From: Candidatus Kuenenia stuttgartensis
Lineage (GTDB): Bacteria; Planctomycetota; Planctomycetia; Isosphaerales; Isosphaeraceae
Assembly: GCA_945872325.1 (NCBI GenBank)
Contig: CAMBZY010000056.1
Span: 1-10,972, forward strand
Reading direction: 5' to 3'
Length of the DNA: 10,972 bases
A model generated the notes under the pieces. It saw nothing but the letters and a program-made list of their open reading frames with translations, did not search any database and was not told where the DNA came from. The translations under genes and the position numbers were made by a program. Below are positions 6,328 through 10,972 of the stretch, piece by piece. Positions within the stretch are counted from its first letter, which is position 1. Every line of letters begins with the position of its first letter.

Positions 6328-7632
6328 TCAACGTGGAGGCTGTTCAGGGTCCACTGGTCGTCCGTCGTTGTCTTTTGATCTGGCAATTGGTTGGGCAGGC
6401 ACACCAACCACCGTGGTATCAGGCGGAACAGGACGGGCGGGGGTAACAACTGCCCCAGCACCGACTTTCGAACGGTCACCAATGGAAGTTGGAGCCACCA
6501 GAACGCTACCCGCTCCGATGGTGACCTGATCGCCGATTTTGGTCTGCTGCTTGTGGCGTCCATCAAAATTGGCCGTGATGGCACCGGCCCCGACAGTCAC
6601 CCGCTTGCCCACTTCAGTGTCGCCCAGATAAGCCAGATGCCGCACCAGGGTGCCTTCGCCGATACCGCTGCGAACGATGTCCACAAAGGCCCCGATTTCC
6701 ACACCGTCGGCCAGAACCGTACCATGCCGAATCAAGGCAAAAGGCCCGATCCGGCAGTTCTTGCCGACAGTCACTTCGCCATCGACCACCGAGAACGGAT
6801 AAATCACCGTATCAGCACCGATCTTGGCCCTACTGTCTACATAAGTGCTTTTAGGATCAAATATTGTAACTCCATCGTCCATGAGCTTGTCGAGAATCCG
6901 ACGGCTCATGATCGCATGAGCCTCAGCCAGGTGCTGCCTCGTATTGATCCCCAGAATGTCATCTGGCTCGAGTGTGACGATCGCCTGAACCTCGTGGCCC
7001 TTCTTCTGAAGGATCTCAGGGGCGTCGGTCAGATAAAACTCGCCTTGGGCGTTGGACGGAATGACTTCCTCAAGCGACTCCCAAAGTAAAGGAGCCATAA
7101 AGACATAGCAGCTTGGATTGACTTCCGTAATGGCCGCCTGCTCGGGCGTACAGTCCTTCTGCTCAATGATACGCAGAAAGGCGCCGGTGGTGTCGCGCAG
7201 GATGCGACCGTAGCCAGTCGGGTCTGGCACAATCGAAGTGCCCATCAAACAAGCCACTTGCGATGACTTCTGCTTCTCCAGAAGTTCCGCCAGGGGGCCG
7301 CTTCTGAGACAAGGCTCATCGCCCACCAGAATCATCACAGGACCATCGTAACCACTCAAAACGGCCTTGGCCGATTTCACGGCATCGCCTGTGCCCAGTT
7401 GACGTTCCTGAGTGGCGAAATGAACGTTGGGAGTCCCAGCAAGACTCGCTCTGACGTGCTCAGCCCCCTGCCCCACAATAACGACCACATCGCTCACGCC
7501 GGCTCCGAACGCGGCGTTGACTACGTGGCGGATCATCGACTGGCCACACACTTCATGCAGCACCTTGGGCTTGTCGGATTTCATCCGCTTGCCTTGTCCA
7601 GCCGCCAGAATGACTGCTACAGGACCTATCAT
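6328..7632 (-). CDS. glmU: GlmU-like UDP-GlcNAc pyrophosphorylase / acetyltransferase
   Basis: GlmU acetylates glucosamine-1-phosphate and then joins it to UMP from UTP, making UDP-GlcNAc in the cytosol. The N-terminal half shows the nucleotidyltransferase loop LAAGQGKRM (9-17) followed by KPKVLH, then QLGTGDA (79-84), the metal-binding GD105 and N230, and PTGYGR and NAQGEFYLTD. The C-terminal half is a left-handed beta-helix of hexapeptide repeats (about 258-415) with HLAYLGD. Compared from memory with E. coli GlmU, R302, H332, Y335, N355 and K361 match R333, H363, Y366, N386 and K392. However, K351 is replaced by V320 and N377 by T346, and about 28 residues of helix are missing. The total is 434 residues against about 456. 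AAGGAGT nine bases before ATG 7632 supports the start. A promoter candidate lies at 7744-7772. The pyrophosphorylase role is well supported; the acetyltransferase activity is uncertain. Confidence 0.92.
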   Translation of the reverse strand: MIGPVAVILAAGQGKRMKSDKPKVLHEVCGQSMIRHVVNAAFGAGVSDVVVIVGQGAEHVRASLAGTPNVHFATQERQLGTGDAVKSAKAVLSGYDGPVMILVGDEPCLRSGPLAELLEKQKSSQVACLMGTSIVPDPTGYGRILRDTTGAFLRIIEQKDCTPEQAAITEVNPSCYVFMAPLLWESLEEVIPSNAQGEFYLTDAPEILQKKGHEVQAIVTLEPDDILGINTRQHLAEAHAIMSRRILDKLMDDGVTIFDPKSTYVDSRAKIGADTVIYPFSVVDGEVTVGKNCRIGPFALIRHGTVLADGVEIGAFVDIVRSGIGEGTLVRHLAYLGDTEVGKRVTVGAGAITANFDGRHKQQTKIGDQVTIGAGSVLVAPTSIGDRSKVGAGAVVTPARPVPPDTTVVGVPAQPIARSKDNDGRPVDPEQPPR

Positions 7633-7743
7633 AATACGGGTACTCCTTCAGGAATTTGTGACGAAATCCGTTCCGTTCTGGTTCGTCGCATCTAGTTTAT
7701 CTGATTGTTATGATCGGCAATTCTCAACCTTTTTCATACGCCC

Positions 7744-7772
7744 AAAATACGCTTGATGCCAATAAAGGTCAA
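7744..7772 (-). promoter_or_regulatory. glmU promoter candidate, TTGACC-N17-TATTTT
   Basis: On the minus strand TTGACC (7772-7767) and TATTTT (7749-7744) are separated by the ideal 17 bases. Transcription would begin near 7737, about 105 bases before the glmU start. The same two hexamers recur upstream of the small lipoprotein gene. The -35 is embedded in the terminator-like structure after the TPR gene. Confidence 0.5.
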
Positions 7773-7807
7773 ATTCAGTTAAGTTTGGGAACCCCAAATG
7801 GACCTTT
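7764..7807 (-). terminator. possible terminator after the TPR gene
   Basis: Directly after the TPR stop, an outer stem pairs AAAGGTC (7764-7770) with GACCTTT (7801-7807), and an inner hairpin pairs TTTGGG (7784-7789) with CCCAAA (7793-7798) around AAC. A 13-base unpaired stretch on one side weakens the fold, and the T-run after it is short (TTTATT). Termination is plausible but not certain. Confidence 0.4.
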
Positions 7808-9007
7808 TTATGGAGTCTTCATTTTCTCATCGATTCTGAAAACGGCAGTCTGGGCAGTTTGGTCAAATGGATTTTTCGCAATAATCAACGATTGCCATGC
7901 TCGGGCCTCTGCCAGCCTATCCGCAGACTCACAGGTGCTTCCCAGAGTTCTCCAGGTTTCAACTCCACTTGATTCAATCGTCTTCTCAAGCTGCAAAAGC
8001 ATGTTGTTTAACTTATCAATCTGCCCTGCCTTTTGAAGATAGATTTTGCCTTTTTTCTGGTCACCAGCTTGGATTAGTGCCTGGCCAAGATTGGCGATAA
8101 CTTCCCTCTTGCCGGATTCGAACTCCTCTGATAACTCAAAAAACTTCAGAGCCGATTTCGTATCGCCATTTGACATCGCCAGCCGACCTCGTAATGTGGC
8201 CACATTGGGCTCATTCAAAGGAATCTTCTCAAGCGACTTCTGCACCTGTTCCAGATCCTGCTGGTCAAGAAGAAGCTCTAGACGCTTCGCCAGAAGCTCA
8301 ATCCGATCCACCGGCGACTGCTCCAACATTAACATGGCCTGATCGGTATGGCCTTGTCGTCGCAAGACTTCAGCCAGTGCAATTCGCGACCAATAATCCT
8401 CTGCATCAACTCCTATGGCTCTCTCTAAAATCGGGATGTGCTCTTCCGGATGCCACCAGGCGAGGTCTCGCACCATACACCAGACCCAAATCTCTTTGGC
8501 CTTGAGAGTGGTCAGTCGGTTCAGCTTTCGAAACTGGTCGTGCAACACGGACCTTCTCAGTTGCATTCCATAAACGTAAACCAGCTCACGCCGTGCTTCC
8601 ACCGAGTTTTCATCAATCCTGAGCGTTTCCTGAAGCCAGTTTTCAGCCTTCCTGAAACGCATTCGGGAACGCTCCAATTGACCGCACCTCAGCCGAGCCC
8701 AGCCCGCTAGCGGATGATCATCAGGAATGACTGAAAGATTATCTATCGCTTGATCCACACGCCCTTTGGCAATATCAACCCGTGCTTGAAGGCCGTGGTC
8801 CAGAACTGTAGGTAGACGCGATTTTCGGAGACGCTGCATGACCGATTCCGCTTGATCGAACTGCTCTGCCTCTACCAATGCCAAAGCCTGCTCATAAATC
8901 AGTTCAGGATCCTCAGCAAATCGAGACGTCCTGCTTAATAGCAAAGCCAAGGCCAAACCTAAGCAAGCCAGGCAAATCAAGGACGTTTGCTGCCTGTTCC
9001 GATTCAT
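7808..9007 (-). CDS. membrane-anchored TPR-repeat protein
   Basis: The 399-residue protein starts with a short basic-polar stretch (MNRNRQQ) and one hydrophobic segment at about 9-25, a signal anchor or uncleaved signal peptide. The rest is predicted all-helical. Degenerate 34-residue TPR units can be seen near 34-65, 71-95, 103-135, 204-232, 267-296, 304-331 and 352-382, with typical small-residue/Ala-rich packing positions (for example IYEQALALVEAEQFDQAESV). TPRs are protein-interaction scaffolds; no enzymatic motif is present, so the partner and pathway are unknown. A weak GGAAG precedes ATG 9007. The gene lies 140 bases after the DUF1559 gene, with a hairpin terminator between them, so it is probably transcribed separately. 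A near-perfect 16-base palindrome lies about 33 bases upstream of the start. Confidence 0.8.
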   Translation of the reverse strand: MNRNRQQTSLICLACLGLALALLLSRTSRFAEDPELIYEQALALVEAEQFDQAESVMQRLRKSRLPTVLDHGLQARVDIAKGRVDQAIDNLSVIPDDHPLAGWARLRCGQLERSRMRFRKAENWLQETLRIDENSVEARRELVYVYGMQLRRSVLHDQFRKLNRLTTLKAKEIWVWCMVRDLAWWHPEEHIPILERAIGVDAEDYWSRIALAEVLRRQGHTDQAMLMLEQSPVDRIELLAKRLELLLDQQDLEQVQKSLEKIPLNEPNVATLRGRLAMSNGDTKSALKFFELSEEFESGKREVIANLGQALIQAGDQKKGKIYLQKAGQIDKLNNMLLQLEKTIESSGVETWRTLGSTCESADRLAEARAWQSLIIAKNPFDQTAQTAVFRIDEKMKTP

Positions 9008-9040
9008 CTATAACTTCCATTTCAAACGATGTTTATGTCG

Positions 9041-9056
9041 GACTCAGTACTGAATC
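9041..9056. promoter_or_regulatory. 16-base palindrome upstream of the TPR gene, possible operator
   Basis: GACTCAGTACTGAATC is an inverted repeat with a perfect 10-base core (TCAGTACTGA) and one mismatched pair further out. It lies between the DUF1559 terminator and the TPR start, where a dimeric regulator could act. No clear promoter hexamers frame it. Confidence 0.35.
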
Positions 9057-9079
9057 ACTCTGTCATTCAATCTGAAAAG

Positions 9080-9116
9080 AAGCAAAACGGAGCCGATATT
9101 GGCCCCGTTTCTGCTT
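9080..9116 (-). terminator. hairpin terminator after the DUF1559 gene
   Basis: The arms 9080-9094 and 9101-9116 pair as AAGCA, a single-base bulge, AACGG-type pairs, one mismatch and GCC, around a six-base loop GATATT. On the minus strand a T-rich stretch (TTGCTTCTTTTC) follows the GC-rich part. It begins about 31 bases after the DUF1559 stop at 9148, which is the expected place. Confidence 0.65.
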
Positions 9117-9147
9117 GGATTATTAATATTTGAGCGATGATTATCGA

Positions 9148-10239
9148 TCAATATGAGTCTGCACTCAATATTTCGCCACCATCTCTTGTGCCCAATGCAA
9201 CCCAAATCTGGCGGCTGATCGAGTTCTTCACAAACTTCACAGAGCCATCTCCCATACACACATTCACGCCTCCTGGATGCAAGCTGGTTGCGTTGGTCAT
9301 GGAGGTGTTATCTGCACCACATCCAGCACAACCCACCCGGCATGATCCCCAGGGCTTCTCGTTTGGTGTCAGAATTGTGCTGAACATCGTCCAGCCGCTC
9401 ACACCCATACTCCAGCGAGCTCCCACAGCGTTCGGATAGTCGCCACCGGCAGCTGTTCCAGCCCTCCATTTGGTATCACAGGCATTGATCAAGGCCATGG
9501 TGCCAGCTGTTGCCGTCTGATCCACGAAAGCATGGTAATATCGACTTCCGCTGACATTAACCATGCCTGTTCGGCGCGTCACCTTTTGAGACCCGCCCGG
9601 ACTGACCAGAACTTCAGAGAAAGCGATGGTGTTCGAAGAGCCATCCGTACAATCCCTGATCCCGAACGAATAGGTGTAGCCAAAAAGCCCTGGCGACCCC
9701 TTTCCACCATTAGGTTTGCCGGTTGTACCATCAATCGAAGCCATACCTTCAGCTTGAGTGTTTGGACCCACGCTGGCAAAGTAACTATTGGTATTTGACT
9801 TGCCAGCTTCATTGTCTGAAGGGCAAAGGTACTGACTGACCACGGTATTGAAAACGGTCAGGTTCGCAGCATACCCGAGGGGGGTTCGGCCGGAGTGCCA
9901 AACGGCCAAATTAAAATTGGCAGCATTGTACAGTGGTACTTGCTCTGTGAAGCCGAGTAACAAAGCCTGAGCGGACCAGTCATTCCAGTGCAGATAAGTA
10001 TTTGGCAGTGCACTGATCGTCACGGATGCCCCGTGAGGGAAACTTTCGTGAGTTGAATGGTAGTTGTGCAGCGCCAGCCCAATTTGCTTCAGGTTGTTCA
10101 CGCACTGGGTACGCCGAGCAGCTTCACGGGCTGATTGGACGGCAGGTAAAAGAAGTGATATGAGTACCGCGATAATCGCGATTACCACTAATAATTCAAT
10201 CAGAGTAAAGCCACGCTTTTTCCACTTGATCTGAGTCAT
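9148..10239 (-). CDS. DUF1559 family pseudopilin-like protein
   Basis: The 363-residue protein has a textbook type IV prepilin start: a basic leader ending KKRG10, then FTLIELLVVIAIIAVLISLL. The predicted cleavage is after G10, with Glu15 at mature position +5 and a single hydrophobic helix to about residue 33. The family signatures follow: AREAARRTQCVNNLKQIGLALHNYH (37-61), the LCPSDN motif (138-143), the DCTDGSSNTIAFSE motif (196-209), and H321-x9-D331-G332 near the C-terminus, which gives the family its alternative 'H-x9-DG' name. DUF1559 proteins are greatly expanded in Planctomycetes; they are thought to be exported by type II/type IV pilus-like machinery, but their function is not established. 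TAAGGAG six bases before ATG 10239 fixes the start. It follows the small lipoprotein gene by 112 bases. An extra cluster of cysteines sits at 300, 304 and 307. Confidence 0.95.
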   Translation of the reverse strand: MTQIKWKKRGFTLIELLVVIAIIAVLISLLLPAVQSAREAARRTQCVNNLKQIGLALHNYHSTHESFPHGASVTISALPNTYLHWNDWSAQALLLGFTEQVPLYNAANFNLAVWHSGRTPLGYAANLTVFNTVVSQYLCPSDNEAGKSNTNSYFASVGPNTQAEGMASIDGTTGKPNGGKGSPGLFGYTYSFGIRDCTDGSSNTIAFSEVLVSPGGSQKVTRRTGMVNVSGSRYYHAFVDQTATAGTMALINACDTKWRAGTAAGGDYPNAVGARWSMGVSGWTMFSTILTPNEKPWGSCRVGCAGCGADNTSMTNATSLHPGGVNVCMGDGSVKFVKNSISRQIWVALGTRDGGEILSADSY

Positions 10240-10351
10240 GCGATTCTCCTTACGGTCGTTAGAGAATGGATCGAAAACCCTGTTGGTGAATATCTTAGGA
10301 ACGGTTTATCTCTTTGGGGGGAGATCTCATGTGCAATAGTCTGCACGTAGT

Positions 10352-10543
10352 TTATTTGGCAGAAGTTTTCTTCTGCTTGGACTGCTCTGAAATATAGGCA
10401 TCTGAGGCTTCCGCCTGCCGTTTCATCTCGTCCGTGACTTCAACTGTTTTTGGTGCCTGACTCCCACCACCGCCACATCCCACCATCCCAAAAATGGGAA
10501 CAGAGGTGTAAATCAGTACAAGCATGCGCCGACGGTCAAGCAT
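10352..10543 (-). CDS. small lipoprotein paired with the DUF1559 gene
   Basis: The 63-residue product begins MLDRRRM, a basic n-region, then a hydrophobic stretch to V21-G22-C23, a lipobox with Met rather than Leu at -3. A glycine-rich linker (GGGGSQ) follows the lipidated cysteine, then a charged, probably helical tail ending in lysines. Such tiny lipoproteins commonly sit beside DUF1559 genes in planctomycetes; I know this as a pattern, not as an assigned function. The mature part would be only about 40 residues. AAAGG lies about ten bases before ATG 10543; an internal ATG at 10525 would also give a signal sequence but without the arginines. A promoter candidate lies at 10635-10664, and an inverted repeat sits at the predicted transcript start. 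It is probably co-transcribed with the DUF1559 gene 112 bases downstream. Confidence 0.8.
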   Translation of the reverse strand: MLDRRRMLVLIYTSVPIFGMVGCGGGGSQAPKTVEVTDEMKRQAEASDAYISEQSKQKKTSAK

Positions 10544-10603
10544 GGTACGAATACCTTTGACAAAGAGGGGTTAAACAGGTTTTGATACGATGAGGATTGA
10601 GGA

Positions 10604-10625
10604 TTTAGTCTGTGGTTAGACTAAA
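10604..10625. repeat. perfect 8-base inverted repeat in the lipoprotein leader
   Basis: TTTAGTCT (10604-10611) and AGACTAAA (10618-10625) are exact complements around a six-base loop GTGGTT. Relative to the minus-strand promoter candidate, the repeat covers about +3 to +24. It could be an operator, or a 5'-terminal hairpin that stabilises the mRNA. Confidence 0.5.
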
Positions 10626-10634
10626 CTTATCTTT

Positions 10635-10664
10635 AAAATACTCAAAACCCTCAAGATTGGTCAA
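10635..10664 (-). promoter_or_regulatory. lipoprotein/DUF1559 promoter candidate, TTGACC-N18-TATTTT
   Basis: On the minus strand TTGACC (10664-10659) and TATTTT (10640-10635) lie 18 bases apart. Transcription would start near 10628, about 85 bases before ATG 10543. The hexamers are identical to those upstream of glmU. Confidence 0.45.
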
Positions 10665-10695
10665 GCACAAAAACATTTTGTATTTGACAAATCGC

Positions 10696-10755
10696 TTCAC
10701 ATTTCGTGAAACTAGCTTTTCTATGCGAATGGGACCTTTAAAAGTCATTCGTGAA
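10696..10755. repeat. TTCGTGAA repeat upstream of the sugar dehydrogenase gene
   Basis: TTCGTGAA occurs at 10703-10710 and again at 10748-10755, 45 bases apart in the same direction. The first copy is also the right half of an inverted repeat, TTCAC-ATTTC-GTGAA (10696-10710), just downstream of a TTGACA (10684-10689). I could not pair that TTGACA with a good -10. Possible regulator sites, unproven. Confidence 0.3.
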
Positions 10756-10802
10756 TCGCCCGCCCAGTTTCAAACGCTGCTACGATAAAACAGGAGTGGA
10801 TC

Positions 10803-10972
10803 ATGTCGTTACGGATTTCTATGACTCTTCTTGGACTAAGCCTCCTCGCTGTAAACTCAGCCTGCGCGCAAGAGTCAAAAGCCAACTCTCTGCCAAAAAT
10901 CGAAGCCAAACTGGCTTACCCGAACTTGAAATTCAAAAGGCCTGTGGCATACGCCTGGCCCAAAGACGGCTC
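10803..10972 (+). CDS. secreted PQQ-type sugar (glucose/sorbosone) dehydrogenase-like protein, N-terminal part
   Basis: The frame from ATG 10803 runs off the right edge after 56 full codons. It starts with a Sec signal peptide (MSLRISMTLLGLSLLAVNSA, probable cleavage after Ala22), so the product is exported. The mature start reads LAYPNLKFKRPVAYAWPKDG, close to the first strand of the glucose/sorbosone dehydrogenase beta-propellers common in planctomycetes ('...FPNLxFxRPVxLxxxxDGS...'). The catalytic and PQQ/calcium-binding residues, and any C-terminal heme domain, lie beyond the window, so the function rests on this short match. AGGAG at 10792-10796, six bases before the ATG, supports the start. 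The gene is divergent from the lipoprotein gene across a 259-base region with several repeats. Confidence 0.65.
   Translation, partial: MSLRISMTLLGLSLLAVNSACAQESKANSLPKIEAKLAYPNLKFKRPVAYAWPKDG

Noticed and set aside
6391..7089. Plus-strand open frame of 232 codons opposite glmU
   Set aside because: Antisense shadow created by glmU codon use; glmU motifs are unmistakable on the other strand.
10303..10348. Short hairpins between the lipoprotein and DUF1559 genes as a strong terminator
   Set aside because: Stems of only 5-7 pairs with no T-run on the minus strand. They may attenuate transcription slightly, but do not support a terminator call.
1..10972. Mobile element, prophage, CRISPR or tRNA/rRNA content
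   Set aside because: No transposase, integrase, phage, spaced direct-repeat array or structural RNA signature was seen on either strand.

Overview
The window reads as a chromosomal segment of a planctomycete. The strongest markers are a DUF1559-type pseudopilin (prepilin N-terminus plus the C-terminal H-x9-DG motif) with a tiny lipoprotein gene just upstream, a PQQ-type sugar (glucose/sorbosone) dehydrogenase start, and a GAF/HlyD/M50 envelope gene cluster. Base composition looks moderate (about half GC), which would suit a Planctopirus/Planctomyces-like genome. The genus is inference only. I see no phage, transposon, CRISPR, tRNA or rRNA sequence.

Layout: (a) 1-299, minus strand, the N-terminal third of an NAD-dependent epimerase/SDR that runs off the left edge. 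(b) 300-813, a long intergenic region with two overlapping divergent promoter candidates and no convincing gene, possibly a long leader for the next operon. (c) 814-6223, plus strand, a three-gene operon: a cytosolic double-GAF sensor fused through one membrane helix to a HlyD-type adaptor; a secreted periplasmic adaptor; and a PqqD-like/M50 site-2-protease/HlyD fusion. (d) 6257-6295, a strong two-way terminator between convergent genes. (e) 6328-7632, minus strand, a GlmU-like enzyme with its own promoter. (f) 7808-9007, minus strand, a membrane-anchored TPR protein. (g) 9148-10543, minus strand, the DUF1559 pseudopilin preceded by the small lipoprotein. (h) 10803-10972, plus strand, the secreted start of a sugar dehydrogenase, divergent from the lipoprotein gene.

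The best candidate for an undescribed system is region (c). All three proteins carry a lipoyl/HlyD-type barrel, two end in a similar hydrophobic tail, one keeps an almost complete TolC-docking motif, and one is an intramembrane zinc protease with a PqqD-like N-terminal domain. No ABC or RND pump and no outer-membrane channel gene lies beside them. I infer an envelope-spanning complex that couples a cytosolic ligand signal (GAF) to peptide processing or export. The window does not show the substrate.

GlmU supplies UDP-GlcNAc for peptidoglycan and lipid A. Its uridylyltransferase half looks intact, but its acetyltransferase half is shortened and appears to lack two substrate-binding residues. 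The remaining right-hand genes are typical planctomycete envelope or secreted proteins without an obvious shared pathway.
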